Both the position numbers and the translations under genes were made by a program. From Sulfuritalea sp. (GTDB lineage: Bacteria > Pseudomonadota > Gammaproteobacteria > Burkholderiales > Rhodocyclaceae), in contig JAOTRV010000028.1 in NCBI GenBank assembly GCA_030247575.1, forward strand, positions 1 through 58,012: 58,012 nt of DNA, read 5' to 3'. The notes under the pieces are model-generated. The model was given only the letters and a program-made list of their open reading frames with translations, was not told where the DNA came from and searched no databases. How positions within the stretch are numbered: the stretch's first letter is position 1; each line of letters starts with the position of its first letter. Below are positions 24,099 to 33,195 of this stretch, piece by piece.

Positions 24099-26186
24099 AT
24101 GACGATTTTTAATTTCGTAATATTTTGCTCGCTTCTGGTCGCGGCCACGGCACGGGCGGGCGGCCTGCCCACCCTCGACACCATTGTCGTCACGCCTCAC
24201 GACAACGCGGGACTGATCGGCGAGGCGGCCAGCGCTTCGGAAGGCACGGTCACCGCGAAGCAGCTGGAAAATCGTCCCTTGTTGCGGCCTGCCGAGGTGC
24301 TCGAGGTCGTGCCCGGCCTGATCATTTCCCAGCACAGCGGCGACGGCAAGGCCAACCAGTACTACCTGCGCGGTTTCAACCTCGACCACGGCACCGACTT
24401 CGCCACCAGCGTCATGGGCATGCCGGCGAACCAGCCCACCCACGGTCACGGCCAGGGCTATCTCGATTTGCAGTTCCTCATCCCGGAACTGGTCGAGCAC
24501 CTGCAGTACCGCAAGGGGCCTTATGCCGCCGAAGCAGGCGATTTCGCCACGGCCGGCTCCGCCGCCATCGACTATTTCCGCAGGCTCGACGCGCCCTTCG
24601 CCCAAATCAGCATCGGCCAGAAGGGCTATCGCCGCGGCCTTGTCGCCGGCTCGCCGCAGGCCGGGAGCGGCAACCTGCTCTATGCCGTGGAATGGACCGA
24701 GAACAACGGCCCCTGGATCCAGCCGGAAAATATCGGCAAGTTGAACGCGCTGCTGCGTTACAGCCAGGGCACGCGCGACAACGGCTGGTCGCTCGCTGCG
24801 ATGAGCTACCGCGCGCAATGGGCCGCCACCGATCAGGTGCCGCAACGTGCCCTCGATGCCGGTCTGATTTCGCGCTTCGCCAACCTCGACGCCACGGATG
24901 GCGGCCGCTCGTCGCGCCACAGCCTTTCCGGCGAATGGTCGGCGCGCACCACCGAGCGCTGGTCGCGCGCCAACGCCTGGTTCATCGACTCGAAACTCAA
25001 TCTCTGGTCGAACTTCACGTTCTGCCTGAGCGACCTCGCGCTCAGCGGCAACTGCAATCGCGGCGACCAGTTCGAACAGGCCGACGCGCGCAAGGTCTAT
25101 GGCCTGAATCTGGCCAGCACCTGGTATGAACAATTGGCCGGTCTCCCCGCCGATTTCACGCTGGGCCTGCAATCCCGCATCGACGACATCGGCAAGGTCG
25201 GGCTCTACACCACCAGCCAGCGCCGGCGCTGGGGCGCTGTGCGGGAGGACCGCGTGCGGGAATCGAGCATCGCGATCCATGGCGAGGCGCAGGTGCAATG
25301 GCTGGAAAAATTTCGCAGCATCGTCGGCGTGCGTGGCGACGCCTATCGTTTCAAGGTGGACAGCGATACCGCCGTCAATTCCGGCCAGGTAAGCGACCGT
25401 ATTTTCAGTCCGAAACTGGCGCTGATCTTCGGACCTTGGGCCAAAACCGAGTATTACCTCAACACGGGTTACGGCTTTCACAGCAATGACGCGCGCGGCA
25501 TCACGGCCAAAGTCAATCCGGACTTCCGCGATGCCGCCAACTTCGGCACGGCGGTCGATGCGTCCACCCCGCTGGTGCGCGCGAAGGGCTATGAACTCGG
25601 CCTGCGCAGCGCCCTGGTGCCGAACCTGCAAACCTCTTTGGCCTTGTGGCGTCTCGATCTGGCATCCGAACTGCGCTTCGTCGGCGACGCCGGAACCACC
25701 GAACCCAGCTTCCCCAGCCGCCGCGTCGGCATCGAATGGGCCAACTACTGGACGCCGACACGCTCCATTACGGTAGACGCCGATTTCGCCCTGTCCCGTG
25801 CCCGCTTCACCCGCACCGACGCCACGGTACCCGGCCCATACATCCCCGGCGCCATCGAACGCACGCTCTCGGTCGGCGCCGCCTGGGACAATGCAGGCCC
25901 CTGGAGCGGCGGCATGCGTCTGCGCTATTTCGGCCCGCGCGCACTGGTCGAGGACAACTCGGTGCGCTCGAAGGCATCGACCATCGTCAATCTGCAGGCC
26001 GGCTACCGCATCGACAAGAACATCAAACTCGCGCTCGACGTGCTCAATGCCCTCGACAGCAAGGCGAGCGATATCGATTACCTCTACGAGTCGCAGCTTG
26101 CGACCGAAGCAGCCGCAGTCGGCGACATCCATACCCATCCGGCCGAGCCGCGCACGCTGAGATTGACGCTGCGTGTGGGCTTCTGA
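24099..26186 (+). CDS. TonB-dependent outer-membrane receptor, probably for nickel
   Basis: 695 residues from ATG 24099. Signal peptide MTIFNFVIFCSLLVAATARA, TonB box LDTIVVT, plug domain (PAEVLEVVPGLIISQHSGDGKANQYYLRGFNLDHGTDF) and a 22-strand-type barrel ending RTLRLTLRVGF. The plug segment NQPTHGHGQGYLDL carries two His. It follows the NiCoT gene by 21 bp and so lies in a NikR-controlled operon. Nickel or nickel-chelate uptake is therefore the best guess, inferred from context. Confidence 0.88.
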   Translation: MTIFNFVIFCSLLVAATARAGGLPTLDTIVVTPHDNAGLIGEAASASEGTVTAKQLENRPLLRPAEVLEVVPGLIISQHSGDGKANQYYLRGFNLDHGTDFATSVMGMPANQPTHGHGQGYLDLQFLIPELVEHLQYRKGPYAAEAGDFATAGSAAIDYFRRLDAPFAQISIGQKGYRRGLVAGSPQAGSGNLLYAVEWTENNGPWIQPENIGKLNALLRYSQGTRDNGWSLAAMSYRAQWAATDQVPQRALDAGLISRFANLDATDGGRSSRHSLSGEWSARTTERWSRANAWFIDSKLNLWSNFTFCLSDLALSGNCNRGDQFEQADARKVYGLNLASTWYEQLAGLPADFTLGLQSRIDDIGKVGLYTTSQRRRWGAVREDRVRESSIAIHGEAQVQWLEKFRSIVGVRGDAYRFKVDSDTAVNSGQVSDRIFSPKLALIFGPWAKTEYYLNTGYGFHSNDARGITAKVNPDFRDAANFGTAVDASTPLVRAKGYELGLRSALVPNLQTSLALWRLDLASELRFVGDAGTTEPSFPSRRVGIEWANYWTPTRSITVDADFALSRARFTRTDATVPGPYIPGAIERTLSVGAAWDNAGPWSGGMRLRYFGPRALVEDNSVRSKASTIVNLQAGYRIDKNIKLALDVLNALDSKASDIDYLYESQLATEAAAVGDIHTHPAEPRTLRLTLRVGF

Positions 26187-26196
26187 ACGCAGATAT

Positions 26197-26223
26197 CGCC
26201 GTATCTCCAGCGCCGACTCTTGG
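26197..26223 (+). repeat. 27-bp dispersed repeat, copy C (intergenic)
   Basis: CGCCGT, six bases, AGCGCCGACTCT, TGG. It fills most of the 42-bp gap between the convergent TonB receptor and VOC genes. Confidence 0.75.
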
Positions 26224-26228
26224 GCTGC

Positions 26229-26867
26229 TCAGTCGAGTTCGACCAGGCCACCCGGCGTGCGAATGTAGGCAACGAGCTGCGGCGCTTCATCGGCGGCGCA
26301 GGCATGGACATCCAGCCGTGACGCCAGATCCAGTGCCGCCAGCGCGGTCCGGATTCGCACCGGCTGAGGATGGAAGCCTTCCAGCTTCATCAATCGGCAG
26401 CCGGCATCGGGCAACCTAGACGCCGGATGAAACGGCACATCCCACTGGATCAGCGTCGGCACCAGCCCGTCGCCGGGCAGATGGCTGTCGGCCGGCACGC
26501 TGATGCGCCAGCGGTAGTCGCCGCGCTCCATCGACAGAATCTCGCCCGGCGCGTCGATGCAGGCCGCCGCGTCGCGCACGATGTCGCCGCTGCGCGCCAC
26601 CCAGTGGATCAGTCGCGGCCGGTCGGCCGGCAGCGACTCCTGCCGGTCCAGCGCAAACCAGCGCGGCCGCCCGGGCGGCGGCGCCTGCGGGTCGATCGCG
26701 ATCAGTTCCAGGTAGAAGCCTTCGCCCAGATGCAGCAGACGATTGTGGGTGCCCATGCGGGCGTGGCGGCCGCCTTGTGCGAGCGTGACCCCCAGCCGAT
26801 CCTGCAGCCAGGCTGCGCCGCGATCGAGGTCGCGCGCGGCAAGAACGAGGTGGTCCGGTTCGGCCAC
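26229..26867 (-). CDS. VOC/glyoxalase-like domain protein
   Basis: 212 residues from a GTG start at 26867. The N-terminus DHLVLAARDLDRGAAWLQDRLGVTLAQGGRH..MGTHNRLLHLGEGFYLELIAID is the glyoxalase-like_1 pattern. The enzyme class is broad (isomerases, dioxygenases, binding proteins) and no substrate can be assigned. It lies 10 bp behind nikR and 42 bp from the convergent TonB receptor gene. Confidence 0.8.
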   Translation of the reverse strand: MAEPDHLVLAARDLDRGAAWLQDRLGVTLAQGGRHARMGTHNRLLHLGEGFYLELIAIDPQAPPPGRPRWFALDRQESLPADRPRLIHWVARSGDIVRDAAACIDAPGEILSMERGDYRWRISVPADSHLPGDGLVPTLIQWDVPFHPASRLPDAGCRLMKLEGFHPQPVRIRTALAALDLASRLDVHACAADEAPQLVAYIRTPGGLVELD

Positions 26868-26877
26868 GCCCTGGGAC

Positions 26878-27360
26878 CTAAGTCTTGGGCTTCAGGTGCA
26901 CATGGCCGCGGGAACGGCCGGCAGGTTTGTAGCCGTGGTGATGCTCGCGGCCCGAATCGACCTCGACGTCGATCAGGTTGAGCTGGCCGTGGCGCACGCC
27001 GCGCTCGGCGATCAGCGCGTCCGCAAAGTCGCGCACGGCGGCGGTCGGTCCGCGCAGGATCACGCTTTCGAGACAGTTCTCGTGGTCGAGATGGGCATGC
27101 AGCGTCGCCACCGTCAGGTCGTGCCGGCCATGCTGCAGGGCGGTGAGCCGCTCGGCCAGGTCGCGCTCATGGTGGTTATAGACGTAGGACAGGCTGGCGA
27201 CGCAATCCTTCGTCTCGCCGCGCTTTAGCCGAGCCTGTTCGAGATGCGCGCGCAGCAGATCGCGCACGGCTTCGGAGCGGTTCCTGTAGCCGCGTTCGGC
27301 GATCAGCCGGTCGAATTCGGCGGCCAGCTCGGCATCCAGTGAAATCGTGATCCGTTCCAT
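26878..27360 (-). CDS. nikR: Nickel-responsive repressor NikR
   Basis: 160 residues from ATG 27360; an upstream extension of the frame lacks homology. The ribbon-helix-helix DNA-binding part is MERITISLDAELAAEFDRLIAERGYRNRSEAVRDLLR. The nickel-binding ACT-like part carries H77, H88, H90 and C96, the same set as E. coli NikR shifted by one. The C-terminus is basic and His-containing (REHHHGYKP..HVHLKPKT). It very likely controls the box at 23202-23228. It starts 1 bp after the HD-domain gene stop. Confidence 0.95.
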   Translation of the reverse strand: MERITISLDAELAAEFDRLIAERGYRNRSEAVRDLLRAHLEQARLKRGETKDCVASLSYVYNHHERDLAERLTALQHGRHDLTVATLHAHLDHENCLESVILRGPTAAVRDFADALIAERGVRHGQLNLIDVEVDSGREHHHGYKPAGRSRGHVHLKPKT

Positions 27361-27361
27361 C

Positions 27362-28300
27362 TCAGGACCGACCCTGCATTTCAAGGACCTGCTCGACCAC
27401 CCCGCCGCGCTTGAGGAATTCCAGCCGGTGCGCGCGGTCCATCCTGACCAGGCGATCCAGGAAATCGAGATTGCGGTCGATCGATTCCATGTAGAAGTCG
27501 CGGTCGCCATCCTGCTCGGAGCCGAAATGCCGCCTCAGATGCGTCGAGAGCCCGTTGAGGTCCTTGTCGAGGCGGGCCTTGGTCATGCGATAAAACGTGG
27601 CAGTGCCTTCCAGCAGTTCGTGCACATTGCCGAAGCCGCCCATCTGCGCCTCCTCGAACTCGAAGTAGAGGAAGAGCAGGCGCTCGATGTACTCGCGATT
27701 GGCCATCTGGCCGATCAGGTCGGCCGTCGCCGTGGCGAAGGCCGCACGCTGCTGCTGCAGGTTGTCGAACTTCACCCAGTCGGGGTGCTTGCGGTGATCG
27801 GTAAGCATGATCACCTTGGTCGTGGTTTCGAGCAGATCCGGCGGCAGGCCGGCCAGATGCTTCCTGGCAAAGTCCACGCCGCGCAGCACATGGCTGCCGG
27901 TGAACTGGGCGCCGGTACCGCTGGCCTCTTCGTCGCTCATCAGGTAACCGATGTCGTGCAACAGCGCGCCGATCAGCGCGGCATCGATGTGATCGGAATC
28001 CAGCCCCTGACCGGCAAGATGCAGACCGTGCAGCATGCGCGCCGCGCACAGCACGACTTCGTTGGTGTGGATCCGGTTGTGATACAGCGTCTTCAGCTTC
28101 TGGTAGCCCGCCAACCGACCGTCGAAGGCGCGATCCACCAGGGCAAAGGCATCGACGATCCGCGTCAGATCATGGTCCGGTGCAAACGTCAGGACGATCC
28201 TGCAGACCTCCGCCGCCACCTCTCCGGTATCGCGGGTGTTGCCAAGCGCGGCAAAAGGGCTGTCGTAGGTCATGGCTTGCGGTGCGCAAGGTCGGGACAT
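27362..28300 (-). CDS. HD-domain phosphohydrolase-like protein
   Basis: 312 residues from ATG 28300, preceded by AGGA at 11 bases; ATG 28273 is an alternative. Metal-binding HD motifs are visible as YHNRIHTNEV, IGALLHDIGYLM (His-Asp) and MLTDHRKHPDW. HD proteins hydrolyse phosphate esters including cyclic nucleotides; no GYP motif of c-di-GMP phosphodiesterases is present. Its tight coupling to nikR is unusual. An active-site metal could be nickel-sensitive, but that is speculation. Confidence 0.82.
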   Translation of the reverse strand: MSRPCAPQAMTYDSPFAALGNTRDTGEVAAEVCRIVLTFAPDHDLTRIVDAFALVDRAFDGRLAGYQKLKTLYHNRIHTNEVVLCAARMLHGLHLAGQGLDSDHIDAALIGALLHDIGYLMSDEEASGTGAQFTGSHVLRGVDFARKHLAGLPPDLLETTTKVIMLTDHRKHPDWVKFDNLQQQRAAFATATADLIGQMANREYIERLLFLYFEFEEAQMGGFGNVHELLEGTATFYRMTKARLDKDLNGLSTHLRRHFGSEQDGDRDFYMESIDRNLDFLDRLVRMDRAHRLEFLKRGGVVEQVLEMQGRS

Positions 28301-28400
28301 GGAAGGCGAAATCCTAGCAGAGCGCCGCCCGAAAAGCCGCCGGCATGGCAAAAAGCCTCCTGTTCCGGCGGTTTCGCGCAATCCCGGCGGCAGCCGTGGC

Positions 28401-28406
28401 TAGAAT
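28401..28406 (+). promoter_or_regulatory. Possible -10 element upstream of hoxF
   Basis: TAGAAT preceded by TGGC (extended -10-like), about 90 bp before the hoxF ATG. No good -35 and no sigma-54 element are seen in this 195-bp divergent region. Weak. Confidence 0.3.
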
Positions 28407-28495
28407 GTTGACCCAGATTAAACCGCCGCAACAAGACAGCGTTATGCTGCATTGCATTAGCGATGCGCCAGGCATCTTCTGCAGGGGATCTCGTC

Positions 28496-30307
28496 ATGTC
28501 GGACACCGATGTAATCGACGCCGTTGTTGACCGCCACCGCCGTGACGGCACGCGCCTGATGCAGATCCTGCGCGAGATCCAGGAGCAGCTCGGCTGGCTC
28601 TCGCCCGCCACGCTGACCCGGGTGGCCGCAGCGGTCGGCTGGCCGCGCGCCATGGTCAGCGGCACCGCTTCCTTTTACAGCTTCTTCCACACCCGGCCGC
28701 GCGGCAAGTATTGCGTACTGTGGTCGGACAACATCACCGACCGCATGCTGGGCAACGCCGATCTGATGGAAGCCATGTGCAAGAAGCTCTGGCTGGAGCC
28801 GGGCCGCGTTTCGGAAGACGGCCTGGTCAGCGTGAACACGACGTCCTGCACCGGCATGTGCGACCAGGGGCCGGCACTGCTGGTGAACTACCGTGCCATC
28901 ACGCGCATGACGCCGTCCCGCGTCGGCGAAATGGTCGGCCTGATCCGCGACCAGACGCCCGTCGCCGAGTGGCCCGCGGAATGGTTCGCCGTCGACGACA
29001 ACATCCGGCGCAAGGACATCCTGCTCGCCAACGACCTCGTTCCCGGCCAGGCGCTGTCCGCCGCACTGGAACGCGGCCCGGAAAAGATGCTGGCCGCAGT
29101 CAAGGACGCCCGGCTGCGCGGCCGCGGCGGTGCCGGCTTTTCTACCGGCCTCAAATGGGAGGCCTGCCGCAACGCCGCCGGCAGCGGCACCGCCCCCGCC
29201 CGCTACGTCGTCTGCAACGCGGACGAAGGCGAACCCGGCACTTTCAAGGATCGTGTGCTGCTGACGTCGTATGCCTATCTGGTATTCGAGGGCATGAGCA
29301 TCGCCGGGTTCGTGGTGGGTGCGAAAAAAGGCCTGCTCTACCTGCGCGGCGAGTACCGCTACCTGCTCGAACCCCTGGAGTCGACGCTGGCGGCACGGCG
29401 AAAGAACAATCTGCTGGGGAAGAACATCCTCGGCACGGATTTCGAATTCCACATCGAAATCCATCTCGGCGCCGGCGCCTATGTCTGCGGCGAGGAATCC
29501 GCCCTGATCGAATCGCTGGAGGGCAAGCCGGGGCGACCGCGCATCCGGCCGCCTTTTCCTGTCACCAGCGGCTATCTCGGCCAGCCGACCACCGTCAATA
29601 ACGTCGAAACGCTCGCCGCTTCCTGCCTGATCGCCGCCCACGGCGGCGAATGGTATGCGCAGCACGGCACGGAAAAATCGACCGGCACCAAGATCCTTTC
29701 GGTCAGCGGCGACTGCGAACGTCCCGGCATCTACGAGTACCCCTACGGCGTCAGCGTACGGCAAGTATTGGAGGATTGCGGCGCCACCGATTCGCAGGCC
29801 GTGCAGAATTCCGGCCCATCCGGCGTCTGCGTGGCGGAAGACGAGTTCGGCCGCCGGATCGCCTTCGAGGATCTGCCCACGGCGGGCGCCTTCATGGTCT
29901 TCGACGAAACCCGCGACATGTTCGAGGTGGCGCGCAACTTTGCCCATTTCTTCGCGCACGAGTCCTGCGGCTTCTGCACTCCCTGCCGGGTCGGCACGAC
30001 GCTGGTGCGCAACATGATGGACAAGATCGCTCGCAACCACGGCTCGCCTTACGACATCGACGAACTGTTCAAGCTGCATCGTCTGATGCAGGGCGCCAGC
30101 CACTGCGGCCTGGGCAACAGCGCCTGCAATCCGGTGTTCGACACCCTGAACAAGTTCCGCCCTGCCTACGAACGCCGGCTGAAGTCACTCGACTACGAGC
30201 CGGCCTTCGATCTCGATGCAGCTCTGTCGCAGGCGCGCCAGATGACCGGCCGCGACGATGCCGGCGCGCACTTTGCGGCGAATTCGGAAGACGAGGCAAA
30301 AGCATGA
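28496..30307 (+). CDS. hoxF: NAD-reducing hydrogenase diaphorase subunit HoxF
   Basis: 603 residues from ATG 28496 with an AGGGGA site 7 bases upstream. Residues 1-150 are NuoE-like (2Fe-2S ligands near TTSCTGMCDQGP). The rest is NuoF-like, with LRGRGGAGFSTGLKWEACR for NAD/FMN, CNADEGEPGTFKDR, GAYVCGEESALIESLEG and the 4Fe-4S motif ESCGFCTPCRVGTT. It exchanges electrons between NAD and the hydrogenase module in the cytoplasm. The stop overlaps hoxU (ATGA). Confidence 0.96.
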   Translation: MSDTDVIDAVVDRHRRDGTRLMQILREIQEQLGWLSPATLTRVAAAVGWPRAMVSGTASFYSFFHTRPRGKYCVLWSDNITDRMLGNADLMEAMCKKLWLEPGRVSEDGLVSVNTTSCTGMCDQGPALLVNYRAITRMTPSRVGEMVGLIRDQTPVAEWPAEWFAVDDNIRRKDILLANDLVPGQALSAALERGPEKMLAAVKDARLRGRGGAGFSTGLKWEACRNAAGSGTAPARYVVCNADEGEPGTFKDRVLLTSYAYLVFEGMSIAGFVVGAKKGLLYLRGEYRYLLEPLESTLAARRKNNLLGKNILGTDFEFHIEIHLGAGAYVCGEESALIESLEGKPGRPRIRPPFPVTSGYLGQPTTVNNVETLAASCLIAAHGGEWYAQHGTEKSTGTKILSVSGDCERPGIYEYPYGVSVRQVLEDCGATDSQAVQNSGPSGVCVAEDEFGRRIAFEDLPTAGAFMVFDETRDMFEVARNFAHFFAHESCGFCTPCRVGTTLVRNMMDKIARNHGSPYDIDELFKLHRLMQGASHCGLGNSACNPVFDTLNKFRPAYERRLKSLDYEPAFDLDAALSQARQMTGRDDAGAHFAANSEDEAKA

Positions 30308-31017
30308 ACGCGACCAATACCTTCCAGCTCGACGGCGAGGAGATTCCCTTCGCGCCGGGACAAACCATCATCCAGGCGGCCGCCGCGCACGGCGCCTACA
30401 TCCCGCACCTTTGCTGGCATCCCGATTTCAGCCCGCACGGTTCCTGCAAGCTGTGCACCGTCAAGGTCAATGGCCGCTTCGGCTCTGCGTGCACCATGGA
30501 AGCCCAGCCCGGCATGGAGGTCGAGAACCGCACCGCCGAACTCGACGACAAGCGCCGCACGCTGCTGCAGATGTTCTTCGTCGAAGGCAACCACTTCTGC
30601 CCCTCCTGCGAGAAGAGCGGCAACTGCGTATTGCAGGCGACGGCCTACGAACTGAAGATGATGTCGCCGCATTTCGACATGTTCTATCCCGACCGTCCGG
30701 TCGATGCCTCGCATCCCGACATCCTGCTCGATTTCAACCGCTGCATCATGTGCAGCCTGTGCGTCACCGCTTCGCGCGAGGTCGACGGCAAGAACGTCTT
30801 CGCCATGGGCGGGCGCGGCATCCTCGGCCGCCGCATCCACATCAACAGCGAATCCGGCAGGCTCGGCGATACCGACTTCGCCGCTACCGACCGCGCCGCG
30901 AGCATCTGTCCGGTCGGCGTGATCCTGCACAAGCGCAAGGGTTTCGCCGTACCGATCGGCGAGCGCACGTACGACCTCGCGCCGATCAGTGCGCAGGTCA
31001 AGGAGACCCGGTCATGA
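30304..31017 (+). CDS. hoxU: NAD-reducing hydrogenase diaphorase subunit HoxU
   Basis: 237 residues, NuoG-N-terminal-like. Iron-sulfur motifs run CWHPDFSPHGSCKLCTVKVNG (2Fe-2S), HFCPSCEKSGNCVLQ, CIMCSLCVTASREVDG and a late SICPVG. It wires HoxF to HoxY. It overlaps hoxF and hoxY by 4 bp each. The segment AVPIGERTYD is conserved in HoxU and is not a copy of the 27-bp repeat. Confidence 0.96.
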   Translation: MNATNTFQLDGEEIPFAPGQTIIQAAAAHGAYIPHLCWHPDFSPHGSCKLCTVKVNGRFGSACTMEAQPGMEVENRTAELDDKRRTLLQMFFVEGNHFCPSCEKSGNCVLQATAYELKMMSPHFDMFYPDRPVDASHPDILLDFNRCIMCSLCVTASREVDGKNVFAMGGRGILGRRIHINSESGRLGDTDFAATDRAASICPVGVILHKRKGFAVPIGERTYDLAPISAQVKETRS

Positions 31018-31583
31018 ACGCGCCCATGAAGGCGGCACCGGCGCCGGTGAAAAAGCTGCGCGTGGCCACCACCAGCCTCGCCGGCTGCTTCGGCTGCCAC
31101 ATGTCGATCCTCGACATCGACGAGCGCCTGCTGAAGCTGCTCGACCTGGTGGAATTCGACCGTTCGCCGCTGACCGACATCAAGCATTGCGGCCCGTGCG
31201 ATCTGGGCATCATCGAGGGCGGCCTGTGCAATGCCGAGAACGTGCATGTGTTGCGCGAATTCCGCAAGAACTGCAAGATCATCCTCGCGCTGGGCGCCTG
31301 CGCGATCAACGGCGGCCTGCCGGCGCAGCGCAACCACCTCGACCTGCGCGACGTGCTCGAAGAGGTGTACCAGACCGAGCACCTGCTCGGCCGCGGCGGC
31401 ATTCCCAACGATCCGGAACTGCCGCTGCCGCTGAGCAAGGTACACCCGATCCATGAGGTCGTGAAGGTGGATTATTTCCTGCCCGGCTGCCCGCCGCCGG
31501 CCGATGCCATCTGGAAGCTGCTGACCGACCTGCTGGCCGGCCGCACGCCCGCCCTCGGCCACGGACTGTTGCACTATGACTAA
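31014..31583 (+). CDS. hoxY: NAD-reducing hydrogenase small subunit HoxY
   Basis: 189 residues. The 4Fe-4S ligands are in TSLAGCFGCHMSILDID, CGPCDLGIIEGG, LALGACAINGG and LPGCPPPADAIW. No signal peptide, which fits a cytoplasmic enzyme. Together with HoxH it forms the hydrogenase module. It is separated from hoxH by 106 bp that contain a REPIN-like inverted repeat. Confidence 0.96.
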   Translation: MNAPMKAAPAPVKKLRVATTSLAGCFGCHMSILDIDERLLKLLDLVEFDRSPLTDIKHCGPCDLGIIEGGLCNAENVHVLREFRKNCKIILALGACAINGGLPAQRNHLDLRDVLEEVYQTEHLLGRGGIPNDPELPLPLSKVHPIHEVVKVDYFLPGCPPPADAIWKLLTDLLAGRTPALGHGLLHYD

Positions 31584-31600
31584 GCACCAATTGACAGCGC

Positions 31601-31654
31601 GTAGGAGCGAGCTTGCTCGCGATATGCCTTTTTCGCGAGCAAGCTCGCTCCTAC
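31601..31654. repeat. REPIN-like inverted repeat between hoxY and hoxH
   Basis: Two perfect 22-bp arms beginning GTAGGAGCGAGCTTGC and their exact reverse complement are separated by 10 bp. The arm sequence closely resembles REP elements of Pseudomonas. It sits inside the hox operon and would form a strong mRNA hairpin upstream of hoxH. Confidence 0.9.
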
Positions 31655-31689
31655 CATGATTGCCTTCACGGCCCTGGAGGTCACGTTCC

Positions 31690-33195
31690 ATGTCTGAACT
31701 CGAAACCGCCGCCTCCGCGGACAAGCTGCGTCGCGTCGCGATCGATCCCGTGTCGCGGGTCGAGGGCCACGGCAAGGTCACGATCCTGCTCGACGACCAG
31801 AACAAGGTGCATCAGGTGCGCCTGCATATCGTCGAGTTCCGCGGCTTCGAAAAGTTCATCCAGGGGCGCCCTTACTGGGAGGTGCCGGTGATGGTGCAGC
31901 GCCTGTGCGGCATCTGCCCGGTCTCGCACCATCTGGCGGCGTCGAAGGCGCTCGACATGATGATGGGCGTCAGGCAGCTCACGCCGACGGCGGAGAAGGT
32001 TCGCCGCCTGATGCACTACGGCCAGATCCTGCAATCGCACGCCCTGCATTTCTTCCACCTCGCCTCGCCAGACCTGCTGTTCGGCTTCGGTTCCGACGTC
32101 GCCGCACGCAATGTCGTCGGCGTCATCGGCGCGCATCCGGAAATCGCCAAGAAGGGCGTGCTGCTGAGGAAATTCGGCCAGGAGATCATCCGCATGACGG
32201 CCGGCAAGCGCGTGCATGGCACCGGCTCGATCCCCGGCGGGGTGAACAAGTCGCTGGCGCCCGACGATCGGGCGGAACTGCTCAAGGACATCTACCAGAT
32301 GGTGGCCTGGAGCCGCGAGGCCGTCGGCATGATTCGCGGCCTGTTCGAACAGAACCTAGCCGAGTACAACGAATTCGGCCGCTTCCCCTCCGCCGGCATG
32401 TGCCTGGTGCGGGCCGACGGCGCCATGGACCTCTACCATGGCGGCCTGCGCGGGCGCGACATCGACGGCAACACGCTGTTCGACCATTACGACTACGGGC
32501 GCTACTGGGAAGTCATCGAAGAGGACGTCAAGCCCTGGTCCTACATGAAGTTCCCCTTCTTCAAGTCATTGGGACCCGACGAAGGTTCCTACCGGGTCGG
32601 GCCGCTGACCCGCGTCACGCAATGCGACAGCATCCCGACGCCGCTGGCCGACAAGGAGCGCAAAGAGTTCATGGCATTCGACGGCGGCAGCGTCACCGGG
32701 GCGACCCTGGGCTACCACTGGGCACGCATGATCGAGATGCTGCATGCGGCGGAAAGCATCAAGGATCTGCTGCACGACGACGACATCAGCGGCCACGACC
32801 TGATGGCCACCGGCCAGCGCCAGGAGCGCGGTGTCGGCGTCATCGAGGCGCCGCGCGGCACGCTGATCCACCATTACCGCGTCGACGAAAACGACCAGGT
32901 GATTCGCGCCAACCTGATCGTCTCGACCACGCACAACAACCAGGCGATGAACACCGCTGTGCGCGAAGTGGCGAAGAAGTATTTGAACGGCCGCGAGATC
33001 ACCGAGGGACTGCTCAACCACATCGAAGTCGCGATCCGCGCCTTCGACCCCTGCCTTTCCTGCGCCACCCATGCGCTGGGGCAGATGCCGCTCGAAGTCG
33101 CGATAGTAGACGCTGACGGCACGGTGATCGATGAGGCCACGCGCGACCATCGCGGCCTGACGCACGAAATTCACGAAGCTGGCCAAACCCCTTGA
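31690..33195 (+). CDS. hoxH: NAD-reducing hydrogenase large subunit HoxH
   Basis: 501 residues from ATG 31690 with GGAGG 10 bases upstream. NiFe ligands are RLCGICPVSHH (C73, C76) and DPCLSCATH (C455, C458). The 40-residue tail after His461 is the likely product of the HoxW protease. It is the catalytic subunit of a group 3d-like bidirectional hydrogenase. It overlaps hoxW by 4 bp. Confidence 0.96.
   Translation: MSELETAASADKLRRVAIDPVSRVEGHGKVTILLDDQNKVHQVRLHIVEFRGFEKFIQGRPYWEVPVMVQRLCGICPVSHHLAASKALDMMMGVRQLTPTAEKVRRLMHYGQILQSHALHFFHLASPDLLFGFGSDVAARNVVGVIGAHPEIAKKGVLLRKFGQEIIRMTAGKRVHGTGSIPGGVNKSLAPDDRAELLKDIYQMVAWSREAVGMIRGLFEQNLAEYNEFGRFPSAGMCLVRADGAMDLYHGGLRGRDIDGNTLFDHYDYGRYWEVIEEDVKPWSYMKFPFFKSLGPDEGSYRVGPLTRVTQCDSIPTPLADKERKEFMAFDGGSVTGATLGYHWARMIEMLHAAESIKDLLHDDDISGHDLMATGQRQERGVGVIEAPRGTLIHHYRVDENDQVIRANLIVSTTHNNQAMNTAVREVAKKYLNGREITEGLLNHIEVAIRAFDPCLSCATHALGQMPLEVAIVDADGTVIDEATRDHRGLTHEIHEAGQTP

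Noticed and set aside
23232-26138. 968-codon minus-strand frame opposite the NiCoT and TonB receptor genes
   Set aside because: Antisense to two clear membrane-protein genes; composition is that of a shadow frame.
28301-28495. Search for a sigma-54 element or NikR box before hoxF and before the HD-nikR operon
   Set aside because: No GG-N10-GC element with a TTGC end and no GTATGA/TCATAC pair found there.
30940-30975. CGCCGTACCG sequence in hoxU resembling the start of the 27-bp repeat
   Set aside because: Encodes AVPIGERTYD, which is conserved in HoxU proteins, and lacks the GCGCCGACTCT half.
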